NCBI RefSeq assembly: GCF_014191255.1
Contig: NZ_JACHWH010000002.1
Coordinates: 1 to 64,000 of the forward strand
Length of the DNA stretch: 64,000 bases
From: Amycolatopsis bartoniae
GTDB taxonomy: Bacteria; Actinomycetota; Actinomycetes; Mycobacteriales; Pseudonocardiaceae
Reading direction: 5' to 3'
Below are positions 1-10,897 of this stretch, piece by piece. The notes beneath the pieces are model-generated. The model worked only from the letters and a program-made list of their open reading frames with translations. It had not been told where the DNA came from and did not search any database. The position numbers and the translations under genes are program-made. Within the stretch, counting starts at the first letter, position 1; every line of letters begins with the position of its first letter.

Positions 1-44
1 GGCCGCTCCTCCCCGGGAAACGCCCGCCGGCGCGCGCCGTATCC

Positions 45-2204
<2,160 letters not shown>

Positions 2205-2261
2205 GGGAACCAGGGTAAGCCTCCCCACCGACAATTTTCGGCGGCAGGGGATTCGCGCAGG

Positions 2262-2522
2262 TCAGGCCAGGTAGCGGCAGGCTCGCCGGGCCTGGCGGGC
2301 CAGGCACGCCTCGCACGGCATCCCGGCGATGCCGTCGAGCACCTCGGCCTGCGCGGGCAGGATGACGGCGCCGCACAGGGCGACCAGTTCCTCGGGGATG
2401 GGGCCCCGCGCGGGCAGCGGCACGATGTGGCTGACCCGGCGGCACTCGCCCACCACGCCGCGGCGCAGGCGGATGACCGCCAGCAGCTCGGCCGCGGGTT
2501 CGGCGTGGACGAGGTTTCCCAT
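2262..2522 (-). CDS. Conserved hypothetical protein with C-terminal CxxC
   Basis: Small protein of about 86 aa, not assigned to a function. It begins MGNLVHAEPAAELL, has a central hydrophobic part with prolines, and ends with a cysteine pair (MPCEACLARQA) that could bind metal or form a disulfide. It lies just upstream of uvrB on the same strand, 57 bases before the uvrB GTG, so the two may be cotranscribed. An in-frame upstream ATG (2573) would add 17 residues. I chose the inner ATG because the extension (MGHWHEAIAIIPVYALP) looks less like coding sequence. This is a call on coding character and position only. Confidence 0.6.
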   Translation of the reverse strand: MGNLVHAEPAAELLAVIRLRRGVVGECRRVSHIVPLPARGPIPEELVALCGAVILPAQAEVLDGIAGMPCEACLARQARRACRYLA

Positions 2523-2665
2523 AGGCAGAGCGTAAACCGGAATAATCGCGATCGCTTCGTGCCAATGGCCCAATGATCACTCGGACGACTGGTGCGGTGG
2601 ACCGAAAGCGCCCGGTAATCGCGGCCCCGGAACGGGCGGCGTTCAGCCCTTCGGGCTTCCCCCGC

Positions 2666-3925
2666 TCAGGGGGTGACCAGGACCGCGGTGCCGAGCCGCT
2701 GGCACACCTTCAGCGCCAGCTCGACGTCCAGCCGGTTGTCGGCGACGGTGCGGCCGAGAGCCTCCTCAGCCTTGCGCACGCGATACTGCACCGAGTTCTT
2801 GTGCATCGTGAGCTTGGCCGCGGCCGCCGTGTAGCTGCAGCCGGTGGCGAGGAACACCAGCAGCGTCTCGCGCAGCCGTTCGTGCTGCTCGTCGTCGGTG
2901 GCCAGCTCGCCGAGGATGTCGCCGACCCAGCTGCGCGTGGCGGCGAGGTCCGAGGTCATCAGCGCGATCGCGCCGACGTCGCGGAAGGTCAGTGCCCGCT
3001 CGCACTGCTCCCCCGCGGTGACCGCGAGCGTGTGCACGCGCTCGGCCTGCCGGTGGCTGCGCCGGAACCCCTCGATGCCGTCGCCCGGGTCGCCCAGCAC
3101 GAGCCGCACCGTCGGCTCCGCCTTGGCGAGCACGCGCTGGACGTGGTCCTCGTCCGGCAGCACCGCCCGCTCGACGGGGAACCACACCCAGGCGCAGCGT
3201 TCGTCCGCGGGCACCAGCAGCGGCTGGCCGGTCACGGGCAGGCCCTCGGCGACGGCGGCCGTGACCGACTCCAGCGAGCCCAGCGCGTTGCCCTGAGAGG
3301 GCTCCACCGCGTGCCACACGATCATCGCCAGGTGCAGGCCGCGCAGCCGGTAGCCCAGCGCGGCCTCGATGACGGCGGACTCGGTGCCGACGCCGCGGAG
3401 CAGCTCGCGGACGCGGGCCGCGCGCACGGCGCTGCGGTTGAGCAGCCACCGGTCGCGTTCCTCCTGGTAGGCCGACACCACCTGCCGGGTGATCCGGTCG
3501 ATGAAGACGAACGCCCCGGTCAGCGCCCGCTGCATCATCGCGCCGAGCAGCTCCGGGTCGTGCACCTGGCGCCTGCCCTCGGCGAGCGCCTGGTTCAGGA
3601 TCGCGGACTGCCCGAGGTAGTAGGCGCGGATCAGGTCGATCACCGGGGTGCCGCGCTGGGCGAGGCGGCGCGCGTACTCCATCGCCGCGGCGGGCGCCTC
3701 GACGCGGTGCGGGTCGATGTCGTGCTGGAAGATCCGCATCGCGGTGTCGAGGTTCTGGAACAGGCTCGCCGACAGCAGGCTCACGACCGTCTCGTCGTCG
3801 TGCACCAGGTTCGGCAGCTCGGCGGAGTACAGCTCCAGCAGGTCAGCGGTGAGCTCTCCGACGCGTTCCCCCAGGCCGGCGGCGAGGCGGGCGACGGCTT
3901 CGGTCACGGCCTCGTCGTCCAACAC
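2666..3925 (-). CDS. PucR-family transcriptional regulator
   Basis: Protein of about 419 aa. The N-terminal half is helical (RsbRD-like, from VLDDEAVTEAVARLAAGLGERV to the SAYQEERDRWLLNRSAVRAARVRELL linker), and the C-terminal half is the CdaR/PucR type ending in a PucR HTH_30 helix-turn-helix (LLVFLATGCSYTAAAAKLTMHKNSVQYRVRKAEEALGR). Such proteins usually control catabolic or secondary-metabolism genes, often in response to small metabolites. The GTG at 3925 is preceded by GGTGA and gives the expected family start. The gene is divergent from the DUF402 gene, with about 60 bases between them. No target can be named from the sequence. A GGGCT/AGCCC hairpin (about 2645-2657) follows the gene but has no T tract. 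Confidence 0.9.
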   Translation of the reverse strand: MLDDEAVTEAVARLAAGLGERVGELTADLLELYSAELPNLVHDDETVVSLLSASLFQNLDTAMRIFQHDIDPHRVEAPAAAMEYARRLAQRGTPVIDLIRAYYLGQSAILNQALAEGRRQVHDPELLGAMMQRALTGAFVFIDRITRQVVSAYQEERDRWLLNRSAVRAARVRELLRGVGTESAVIEAALGYRLRGLHLAMIVWHAVEPSQGNALGSLESVTAAVAEGLPVTGQPLLVPADERCAWVWFPVERAVLPDEDHVQRVLAKAEPTVRLVLGDPGDGIEGFRRSHRQAERVHTLAVTAGEQCERALTFRDVGAIALMTSDLAATRSWVGDILGELATDDEQHERLRETLLVFLATGCSYTAAAAKLTMHKNSVQYRVRKAEEALGRTVADNRLDVELALKVCQRLGTAVLVTP

Positions 3926-3985
3926 GTGATCACCATAGCGTCGTGACACTCGTTTTCGGGCTGTAAACCCGCGAAAATGGGCCGC

Positions 3986-4513
3986 ATGGCAGACCACGCG
4001 GGGACGATCCACCCGCCGAAGATCGAGACCTTCGACGTCACCGCGGGCACGAACACCGATCCGAAGGGCGTCGTCCGCGAGGTCGAGGAGTACCGGGTCG
4101 AACCGTTCGGCCTGTACCTCGCGCGCCCGGCACCCGGCCGGCCCCAGTTCCACTACCTGGAGTCGTGGCTGCTGCCCGGGCTGGGCCTGCGGCTCACGGA
4201 CTTCTGGTTCAGCCCCGGGCACGAACGCGACCAGGACTTCTACCTCGATGTGGTGACGGTGGACCGCGACGGGCAGACGTGGCGTTCGACCGACTGGTAC
4301 CTGGACATCGTGCTGCGCGAGGGCCGCGGGCTGGACGTGCTGGACACCGACGAGCTGCTCGCCGCCGCAGCGGCCGGGCTGCTCGGCCCCGCCGACGCCC
4401 GGCGCGCGCTGGAGACCACCTACCGTGCCGTCGACGGGCTCGCCGCGCACGGGTACAAGCTGCGCGACTGGCTGTCCACTCTGGACATCGAGCTGGCCTG
4501 GCGGCGGCACTGA
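3986..4513 (+). CDS. DUF402 domain-containing protein
   Basis: Protein of about 175 aa with the DUF402 fold pattern: FHYLESWLLPGLGLRLTDFWF followed by FYLDVVTVDRDG, WYLDIVLREGRGLDVLDTDEL and a helical C-terminus. DUF402 proteins are related to nucleoside-diphosphate or nucleotide phosphatases (the FomD/Ntdp group), with acidic metal-binding residues in the D-x-D type stretches; the exact substrate here is unknown. An in-frame ATG at 3977 exists, but 3986 (MADHAGTIHPP) is the more usual start. The gene is divergent from the PucR-type regulator, so the short 60-base gap holds both promoters. No operon partner downstream is obvious; about 100 bases separate it from the ABC transporter. Confidence 0.8.
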   Translation: MADHAGTIHPPKIETFDVTAGTNTDPKGVVREVEEYRVEPFGLYLARPAPGRPQFHYLESWLLPGLGLRLTDFWFSPGHERDQDFYLDVVTVDRDGQTWRSTDWYLDIVLREGRGLDVLDTDELLAAAAAGLLGPADARRALETTYRAVDGLAAHGYKLRDWLSTLDIELAWRRH

Positions 4514-4611
4514 GTCCACCGATCGGTTGATTCCGGCCTGACCGCGCAGTCGATTCGCCGGACCCCCCTGTCGCGAAATCCTCGGTGGGAACTTCGAGGA
4601 AGGGGAACGCG

Positions 4612-5517
4612 ATGGCGGTGGTCGAGGTGACGCACCTGGCCAAGCGGTACGGGCGGCGGGTGGCGGTGGAGGACGTGTCCTTCACGGTCGAGCGCGGGGA
4701 GATCTTCGGGCTCCTCGGGCCGAACGGGGCGGGCAAGACGACGACGGTCGAGTGCGTCGAGGGCCTGCGGGTGCCCGACGGCGGGACGATCTCGGTGCTG
4801 GGGCTGGACCCGCGGCGGGACACCGCGGAGCTGCGCCGGCGGCTCGGCGTGCAGCTGCAGGAGAGCGAACTGCCGGACCGGCTGCGGGTCGGGGAGGCGC
4901 TGGAGCTGTACGCCTCGTTCTACCCCTCGCCCGCCGACCCCGACGCGCTGCTGGAGGAGCTCGGGCTCGCCGGGCACCGCAACACGGCGTACCGGAAGCT
5001 CTCGGGCGGGCAGAAGCAGCGCGTGTCGATCGCGCTGGCGCTGGTCGGCAACCCCGAGATCGCGGTGCTCGACGAGCTGACCACGGGCCTGGACCCGCAG
5101 GCGCGGCGGGACACGTGGGAGCTCATCGAGGCGGTGCGCGACCGCGGCGTGACGATCCTGCTCGTCACGCACTTCATGGCCGAGGCGGAGCGGCTGTGCG
5201 ACCGGATCGCGGTGGTCGACGCCGGCCGCGTCGTCGCGCTCGACACCCCGGCCGGGCTCGTGGCCCGCGTGGACGGCGAGCAGCGCATCCGGTTCCGGCC
5301 GTCGGAGCCGATCGCGGACGCCGTGTTCACCGCGGTGCCGGAGGTGCGCCGGGTCGAACGGCACAGCGGGCAGGTGGTGATCGTGGGCGGCGGGAACGTG
5401 CTGCACGCGGTGACGTCCGTGCTGGCGCGCAAGGGCGTCGTCGCGAACGAGCTGCGAGTCGACCAAGCCGGGCTCGACGAGGCCTTCGTCGCGCTGACCG
5501 GCCGGAACCTGGACTGA
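4612..5517 (+). CDS. ABC transporter ATP-binding protein (DrrA/CcmA type)
   Basis: ATPase of about 301 aa with Walker A GPNGAGKTTT, Q-loop LGVQLQESEL, signature LSGGQKQRVS, Walker B VLDELTTGLDPQ and H-loop LLVTHFMAEAE. The extra C-terminal region (after residue 220) with GLVARVDGEQRIRF and DEAFVALTGRNLD is typical of DrrA-like drug or polymer exporters. The ATG at 4612 has the strong ribosome site GAGGAAGGGG; a GTG at 4585 is in frame but less likely. The permease gene follows after 9 bases and then a membrane glycosyltransferase and a two-component system, all overlapping or nearly so, which suggests one transcript. Substrate is unknown; export of an antibiotic, lipid or glycan precursor are all possible. 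Confidence 0.93.
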   Translation: MAVVEVTHLAKRYGRRVAVEDVSFTVERGEIFGLLGPNGAGKTTTVECVEGLRVPDGGTISVLGLDPRRDTAELRRRLGVQLQESELPDRLRVGEALELYASFYPSPADPDALLEELGLAGHRNTAYRKLSGGQKQRVSIALALVGNPEIAVLDELTTGLDPQARRDTWELIEAVRDRGVTILLVTHFMAEAERLCDRIAVVDAGRVVALDTPAGLVARVDGEQRIRFRPSEPIADAVFTAVPEVRRVERHSGQVVIVGGGNVLHAVTSVLARKGVVANELRVDQAGLDEAFVALTGRNLD

Positions 5518-5526
5518 GGGGACATC

Positions 5527-6264
5527 GTGCTGACGAAACTGACGCTGACCGAGGCGAAGCTGTTCCTGCGGGACCCGGCGGCCCCGATCGCGGTCGCCGG
5601 AATCCCGCTGGGGCTGCTCCTGGTGTTCGGGCTGCAGCCCGGCATCCGGCAACCGAGTGCGGACTTCGGCGGCCAGGTCCCGCTCTCGGCTTTCATCGCG
5701 CCGCTGGCGCTCGCCGTCCTGCTCGGCATGCTGGCGCTCACGGTCTTCCCGGCCGCGATCGCCACCTACCGGGAGAAGGGGGTGCTGCGGCGGCTGTCGG
5801 CGAGCCCGGTGCCGCCGTCGCGCCTGCTGACCGCGCAGCTGCTGGTCAACGTGGTCGCCGCGCTGGTGGTGGTCGTGCTGGTGCTGGGGGTCGGCACGCT
5901 CGCGCTGAGGATGGCCGCGCCCGCGAACCCGGGCGGCTTCCTGCTGGTGCTCGTGCTGGGCGCGCTCGCGTTGTTCGCGGTGGGCACGGTGATCGCCGCG
6001 CTCGCGCCGTCCGGAAAGGTGGCGAGCGGAATCGGGTCCGCGGTGTTTTTCCCGATGCTGGCGCTCGGCGGGGTGTGGGTGCCGAAGGAGCAGCTGCCGG
6101 GCTTCCTGCGGCACGTGGCCGACGTGCTGCCGCTGGGCGCGACGCTCAACGCGCTCCGGCAGGCGGCGACGGGGGCCGCGCCGAGCGCGGTGCAGCTGGT
6201 CTCGCTCGCGGTCGTGGCCGCCGGGTGTGGTGCGGTCGCCGTGCGGTGGTTCCGGTGGGAGTGA
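5527..6264 (+). CDS. ABC-2 type transporter permease
   Basis: Integral membrane protein of 245 aa, the partner of the ATPase just upstream. It has six hydrophobic segments (for example IAVAGIPLGLLLVFGL, AFIAPLALAVLLGMLALTVF, LLTAQLLVNVVAALVVVVLVL) and the ABC-2 membrane pattern YREKGVLRRLSASPVPPSRLL between segments 2 and 3, plus the late GVWVPKEQLPGFLRHVADVLPLG stretch seen in DrrB-like permeases. The start is a GTG with AGGGGA upstream. The stop overlaps the start of the next gene (GTGA), a sign of translational coupling. With one ATPase and one permease the exporter probably works as a dimer of each. Confidence 0.92.
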   Translation: MLTKLTLTEAKLFLRDPAAPIAVAGIPLGLLLVFGLQPGIRQPSADFGGQVPLSAFIAPLALAVLLGMLALTVFPAAIATYREKGVLRRLSASPVPPSRLLTAQLLVNVVAALVVVVLVLGVGTLALRMAAPANPGGFLLVLVLGALALFAVGTVIAALAPSGKVASGIGSAVFFPMLALGGVWVPKEQLPGFLRHVADVLPLGATLNALRQAATGAAPSAVQLVSLAVVAAGCGAVAVRWFRWE

Positions 6265-7736
6265 GCGTGCTCGCCGGGCCGCGCCTGGCGGTGAAACCGG
6301 TGTTCCTGCTCGCCGCGGCGGTCGCGGTGCTGCTGCTCGCGGTGAGCGGGAGGTACGGCTACTTCGGGGACGAGCTGTACTTCCTGGCGGCTGGTCGGCA
6401 TCTGGCCTGGGGGTATGCCGACCAGCCGCCGTTGCTGCCGCTGCTGGCGCGGGCGATGGACACGCTGGCGCCGGGCTCGGTGACGGTGCTGCGGCTGCCC
6501 GCGATCGCCGCCACCGCGGCCGGGGTCGTGGTGGCGGCACTGATCGCCGGGGAGCTCGGTGGTGGCCGCCGGGCGCAGGTGGTGACCGCGGCCACCTACG
6601 CGTGCTCGGCGCAGCTGCTGGGCACCGGCCACTACCTGGCCACCTCAACGCTCGACCCGTTCCTGTGGACGGTGCTGCTGTGGCTGCTGACCCGGTGGCT
6701 GCGCACGCGTGCCGACGGGCTGCTGGTGTGGGCCGGAGTGGTCACGGCCATCGCGGTGAACGTGAAGTTCCTGGTACTCGGGTTCTGGCTGGTCGCGGGG
6801 ATCTGCCTGCTCTTGTGCGGACCGCGGGAGCTGCTGCGGCGGCCGAAGCTGTGGGCGGGGGCGGCGATCGCGGTGGCCGGCGCGCTGCCGACGCTGGTCT
6901 GGCAGTCGCTGCACGGCTGGCCGCAGCTGCGGATGGGCGAGGCGATCTCGGCCGAGGTCGGGCAGGTCTGGGGCGGGCGGCTGGTGTTCGTGCCCGCGGC
7001 GCTGCTGGGGGCGGGGCTGCTCGTGGGCGCGGTGCTGCTCGTGGCCGGGCTGTGGCGGCTCCTGCGCTCGCCCGAGCTGCGTTTCCTCGGCTGGACCACG
7101 GTGGGCCTCGCCGTGCTGTTCATGCTGGTGAACGGGCGGTACTACTACCTCACGGGCATGTACCCGGTGTGCTGGGCGGCCGCCGCGGTGGGCATCGAGG
7201 CGCGGCGGCCCGCCCGCTGGTGGCGTTGGGTGCCCACATGGCCGGTGTTCACGCTCAGCGTGCTGCTCACCCTGCCGAACGCGCTGCCGCTGGCGCCGGA
7301 GTCCTGGCTCGCCACGAAACCGGGGATGCCGGAGCCGACGTTCGCGGCCGAGGAGGTCGGCTGGCCGGAGGTCACCGCCTCCGTCGCCCGCGTCTACGCC
7401 ACGCTCCCCCGCGACACGGCGATCGTGACCGGCTTCTACTGGCAGGCGGCCGCGATCGACCACTTCGGACCGGCTCTCGGCCTGCCGGAGCCCTACAGCG
7501 GCAGCCGTGGCTACTGGACGCTGGGCACTCCGCCGGAGAGCGCCTACGACGTGCTGTTCGTCGGCTGGGACCCGCGGCCGCTGCTCGGTTCCTTCGCCGA
7601 GCTGCGGCAGGTGGGCACGGTCGACAACGGGCACGGCGTGGCGAACACCAGCCAGGGCATGCCGATGTACCTGGCGACCGGCCGGACCGAACCGTGGTCG
7701 GTGCTCTGGCCGCGGCTGCGGAACTGGGCCGCATAA
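6261..7736 (+). CDS. GT39/ArnT-like membrane glycosyltransferase
   Basis: Multi-pass protein of about 491 aa with roughly ten hydrophobic segments. Near the N-terminus, after the first membrane segment, it carries the acidic loop YGYFGDELYFLAAGRHLAWGY followed by ADQPPLLPLLARAMD; this DE motif is the hallmark of GT-C fold enzymes of the PMT/ArnT (family 39) group that transfer sugars from polyprenyl-phosphate carriers outside the membrane. The C-terminal part (about 370-491) is a soluble domain. The GTG at 6261 overlaps the permease stop; GTGs at 6255 and 6267 are alternatives. The stop overlaps the next ATG (TAATG). Its place between an exporter and a sensor kinase suggests that an exported molecule or the wall is glycosylated. 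Acceptor unknown. Confidence 0.85.
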   Translation: MSVLAGPRLAVKPVFLLAAAVAVLLLAVSGRYGYFGDELYFLAAGRHLAWGYADQPPLLPLLARAMDTLAPGSVTVLRLPAIAATAAGVVVAALIAGELGGGRRAQVVTAATYACSAQLLGTGHYLATSTLDPFLWTVLLWLLTRWLRTRADGLLVWAGVVTAIAVNVKFLVLGFWLVAGICLLLCGPRELLRRPKLWAGAAIAVAGALPTLVWQSLHGWPQLRMGEAISAEVGQVWGGRLVFVPAALLGAGLLVGAVLLVAGLWRLLRSPELRFLGWTTVGLAVLFMLVNGRYYYLTGMYPVCWAAAAVGIEARRPARWWRWVPTWPVFTLSVLLTLPNALPLAPESWLATKPGMPEPTFAAEEVGWPEVTASVARVYATLPRDTAIVTGFYWQAAAIDHFGPALGLPEPYSGSRGYWTLGTPPESAYDVLFVGWDPRPLLGSFAELRQVGTVDNGHGVANTSQGMPMYLATGRTEPWSVLWPRLRNWAA

Positions 7737-8959
7737 TGACGCGGGTGAGCAGTTTCTGGTCGGCCTCGCTGGAACCGCCGGCCCACGGACCGGCGCTCTG
7801 GCGCCCCTACGACCGGCTACGGGCGTGGCTGTCCCCCGGCCTGCTCGTCGTGGCGGCGCTCGTGAGCCTGGTGCACGGGTTCCAGCCGGGCACGCTCGGG
7901 CTCGCCGGGCTCGCGCTCGCGTGGTTGCTGCTCACCGGCGTCGTACTACCGAAACCGTTGCGGGACAACGGTTTCGTGCTCGTCGTGTCGTTCGCGGGGA
8001 CGCTCGCGCTGGCGGCCGTGCTGATGACGCGGGACCTGCTGTTCCTGGTGTTCATGATCGGCTGTTTCTTCTCCGCGCTGCGGCTCAAGCCGGTGCCGCT
8101 GTCGGTGCTCGGGCTCGCGGCGACCTCACTGCTGATCAACACCCTCGGCGCGGGCGGACCCGTTGCCGCGCTGCGCGAGCAGGGGTTCGTCTTCGTGACG
8201 GTCGTGCTCGTGCAGACGGGCGCGATCGCGGGCGGCTCGATCATCGCGGCGAAGGTCGCCGAGCAGAACGAGGCGCGGCGGCGCGCGCTGGCCGAGCTGG
8301 AGGCCGCGCAGGAGGAGAACGCGGGGCTGCACCGGCAGCTGCTCGCGCAGGCCAGGGAGGCCGGGATCTCGGACGAGCGGCAGCGGCTCAGCCGGGAGAT
8401 CCACGACACGCTCGCGCAGGGCTTCACCGGGATCATCACGCAGCTGGAGGCGGCCGAGGACGACCCCGCGTGGCGGCGACGCGTGCACACCGCGCTCGAC
8501 CTGGCGCGGGAGAACCTGGCGGAGGCGCGGCGTTCCGTGCACGCGCTGCGCCCGGAGGCGCTGGACCGCGACCAGCTGGGCGACGCGCTGCGCGGGGTGG
8601 TGACCCGCTGGACCGAGCGCGCCGGCGTGTCCGGCGAGTTCGCCGTCACCGGTGACGCGCGGCCGCTGCACCCCGAGCTGGAGGCCACGTTGCTGCGGCT
8701 CACCCAGGAGGCACTGTCCAATGTGGCCCAACACGCCGGCGCGAACCGGGTGGGGGTCACGCTGTCCTACATGGAGGACCAGGTGACGCTCGACGTCCGC
8801 GACGACGGCCGCGGTTTCGACCCGCTGACCGCGACCTGCGGCTTCGGCCTGTCCGGGATGCGCCAGCGGGCCGCGCGGCTGCTCGGGTCGCTCGTGGTCG
8901 AGTCCGAGCCGGGTGGCGGCACCGCGGTGTCGGCGAGCCTGCCCGCGGTGGCCCGATGA
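7736..8959 (+). CDS. Sensor histidine kinase (NarL/DesK type)
   Basis: Kinase of 407 aa. Residues 30-175 contain about five membrane segments and no large external domain; a coiled-coil linker (AEQNEARRRALAELEAAQEE) leads to the HisKA_3 box ERQRLSREIHDTLAQGFTG, with the phosphorylated histidine at about residue 223. The HATPase_c domain follows (QEALSNVAQHAGA N-box, DVRDDGRGFD, GFGLSGMRQRA). The ATG overlaps the stop of the glycosyltransferase gene, and its own stop overlaps the ATG of the response regulator (ATGA). This kinase class often senses membrane or envelope state, which fits the exporter and glycosyltransferase upstream; the signal itself is unknown. Confidence 0.95.
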   Translation: MTRVSSFWSASLEPPAHGPALWRPYDRLRAWLSPGLLVVAALVSLVHGFQPGTLGLAGLALAWLLLTGVVLPKPLRDNGFVLVVSFAGTLALAAVLMTRDLLFLVFMIGCFFSALRLKPVPLSVLGLAATSLLINTLGAGGPVAALREQGFVFVTVVLVQTGAIAGGSIIAAKVAEQNEARRRALAELEAAQEENAGLHRQLLAQAREAGISDERQRLSREIHDTLAQGFTGIITQLEAAEDDPAWRRRVHTALDLARENLAEARRSVHALRPEALDRDQLGDALRGVVTRWTERAGVSGEFAVTGDARPLHPELEATLLRLTQEALSNVAQHAGANRVGVTLSYMEDQVTLDVRDDGRGFDPLTATCGFGLSGMRQRAARLLGSLVVESEPGGGTAVSASLPAVAR

Positions 8960-9576
8960 CCATCACGCTCGTGATCGCCGACGACCACCCGGTGGTGCGC
9001 GACGGGCTGCGCGGGATCTTCGCCGCCGCCGAGGGTTTCGAGGTGCTCGGCGAGGCCGCGGACGGCGCGGAGGCGGTGGCGCTGGCCGAACGGCTGCGGC
9101 CCGACGTCGTGCTGATGGACCTGCGGATGCCCGGCACCGACGGCGTCACGGCGATCGGCCGCCTGGCGAAGAGCGGCAGTTCCGCGCGGGTGCTGGTGCT
9201 GACCACCTACGACACCGACTCCGACGTGCTGCCCGCACTCGAAGCCGGCGCGACGGGGTACCTGCTCAAGGACGCGCCGCGGGAGGAGCTGTTCCGCGGG
9301 GTCCGGGCGGCGGCCCGCGGCGAGGCCGTCCTGTCGCCCGCCGTGGCGAGCAGGCTGCTCGGCCAGATGCGGGCGCCGGTGCCGGAGGAGCTGAGCGCGC
9401 GCGAAGTGGAGGTGCTGGGCCTGGTCGCGAGCGGCTGCACGAACAAGCAGGCGGCCACCAGGCTGTTCATCAGCGAGGCGACGGTGAAGACGCACCTGCT
9501 GCACGTCTACGCGAAGCTCGGGGTGAAGGACCGCGCGGCCGCGGTCGCGGTGGCCTTCCAGCGCGGGCTGCTCTGA
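8956..9576 (+). CDS. LuxR/NarL-family response regulator
   Basis: Response regulator of 206 aa. The receiver domain has the acidic pair ADDHPVVRDGL, the phospho-acceptor Asp at about residue 55 (DVVLMDLRMPG), the conserved Thr (VLTTYDTD) and Lys (GYLLKDAPREEL). The C-terminal GerE-type helix-turn-helix reads LSAREVEVLGLVASGCTNKQ and SEATVKTHLLHVYAKLGVKDR. It is the cognate partner of the kinase with which it overlaps by 4 bases. The likely target is the promoter of its own operon (the transporter starting at 4612), the usual arrangement in this class; this is inference. Confidence 0.96.
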   Translation: MTITLVIADDHPVVRDGLRGIFAAAEGFEVLGEAADGAEAVALAERLRPDVVLMDLRMPGTDGVTAIGRLAKSGSSARVLVLTTYDTDSDVLPALEAGATGYLLKDAPREELFRGVRAAARGEAVLSPAVASRLLGQMRAPVPEELSAREVEVLGLVASGCTNKQAATRLFISEATVKTHLLHVYAKLGVKDRAAAVAVAFQRGLL

Positions 9577-9583
9577 GCGGCGG

Positions 9584-10768
9584 TCAGGGCGTCCAGCCGC
9601 TGGCCCCGGCCCAGGCTTCGGCCCGGCGGAAAGCCGCGTTGACCCACTCCTGCTTCTCCTCGGCGTACGGGAGGACCGTGCCGTCGGCGGCGTGCGCGTC
9701 GGCCAGCCGGCGCTTCACCTCGGCGTACGCGTCACGCTCGGCCGGGTTCTGCCGCAGCCACTCGGCGAACAGCAGGGCGAGCCGCCACGCCGGGGTCTCC
9801 GGGGAGCGGACGTGCAGGTTGATCATGCGGCCGGGGTCGCCGCCGTAGTGGAAGCGCTTGGGCCACCGGTCCGAGCCGTCCTGCGGGTCGTCCCACCACT
9901 CGCCCTCGGCGCGGGGGAAACCGGCGTCGGACAGGGCGTCCGCGAGCGCGTCCGCTTCGTCCAAAGTGGACACGACCAGCTGCAGGTCCACGACGTCCTT
10001 GGCGACGAGGCCGGGCACCGAGGTCGAGCCGATGTGGTCGGCCCGCACGGCCCGCTCGCCCACGGCGGCGCGGATGCGGGCCAGCGCCCGCGCGGCCTGT
10101 GCCGGCCACCGCGGGTCGTAGTCCGACAGCTTCGGCGACATCGGCGCACGCGGACGGCGCAGGCGCACGTTCGCCTCGTACGGCACGAGCCGGTCGGCCC
10201 ACAGCCGGTCGACCTCGGCGAGCACCACGTCGGGCGTCCCGCTGTTGTCCAGCCACACGTCGGCGGCGGCACGGCGGGCGGCCTCGTCGGCCTGCGCCGC
10301 GATGCGGGCGTGGGCGTCGTCCTCGGCCATCCCGCGGACCTCGACGAGGCGCCGGACGCGGACGTCGACGGGCGCGTCGACCACGAGCACCAGGTGGTAG
10401 GCGGCGCCGAGGTTGCCCTCGACCAGGAGCGGGACGTCGTGCACGACGATCGCGTCCGGCGCGGCCGCGGCCATCAGCTCGGCGGTCCTGGCGCCGATCA
10501 GCGGGTGCAGGATGCCGTTGAGGCGGCGGCGCGAGTCCTCGTCCGCGAACGCCTTCGCCGCGAGCGCGGGCCGGTCGAGCGCGCCTTCGGCGGTCAGGAT
10601 GCCCTCGCCGAACGCCTCGGCGAGCGCGGCGAGGCCGGGCGTGCCGGGCTCCACGACCTCCCGGGCGAGCTTGTCGGCGTCGATGAGGACGGCCCCGTGC
10701 TCGGCGAGCCGCGCCGCCACGGTCGACTTCCCCGCCCCGATTCCTCCGGTGAGCCCCACTCGCAGCAT
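9584..10768 (-). CDS. coaE: Dephospho-CoA kinase with C-terminal GrpB-like domain
   Basis: Bifunctional-looking protein of about 394 aa. Residues 1-200 are dephospho-CoA kinase, the last step of coenzyme A synthesis, with the P-loop GLTGGIGAGKST, DADKLAREVVEPGTPG and LLVEGNLG. Residues from about 205 on form a GrpB/UPF0157 domain (DPRWPAQAARALARIRAAVG, DHIGSTSVPGLVAKDVVDLQL), a nucleotidyltransferase-like fold. This fusion is also known in mycobacterial CoaE, so it is normal for the phylum. The ATG at 10768 gives the standard N-terminus LRVGLTGG; an in-frame TTG lies 12 bases upstream. The gene sits in the same general neighbourhood as uvrB, as in other actinomycetes. Confidence 0.95.
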   Translation of the reverse strand: MLRVGLTGGIGAGKSTVAARLAEHGAVLIDADKLAREVVEPGTPGLAALAEAFGEGILTAEGALDRPALAAKAFADEDSRRRLNGILHPLIGARTAELMAAAAPDAIVVHDVPLLVEGNLGAAYHLVLVVDAPVDVRVRRLVEVRGMAEDDAHARIAAQADEAARRAAADVWLDNSGTPDVVLAEVDRLWADRLVPYEANVRLRRPRAPMSPKLSDYDPRWPAQAARALARIRAAVGERAVRADHIGSTSVPGLVAKDVVDLQLVVSTLDEADALADALSDAGFPRAEGEWWDDPQDGSDRWPKRFHYGGDPGRMINLHVRSPETPAWRLALLFAEWLRQNPAERDAYAEVKRRLADAHAADGTVLPYAEEKQEWVNAAFRRAEAWAGASGWTP

Positions 10769-10897
10769 GGGGGCATTCAATCAGGTGGACTTCCGTCGTG
10801 ATCGAACCGATACGGGTGACACGCCGACCACGTTCTCCCGTTTTCGCACGTCCGTTGCGTACGGTGCGCGGCGGAAGGTAGCCCACACGGAGGAACG

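Noticed and set aside
2645..2657. Terminator after the PucR-type gene
   Set aside because: Only a 5-bp stem with 3-base loop and no T run; too weak to list as a feature.
9584..10768. Novel CoaE-GrpB fusion
   Set aside because: The same fusion is known from mycobacterial and other actinobacterial CoaE proteins.
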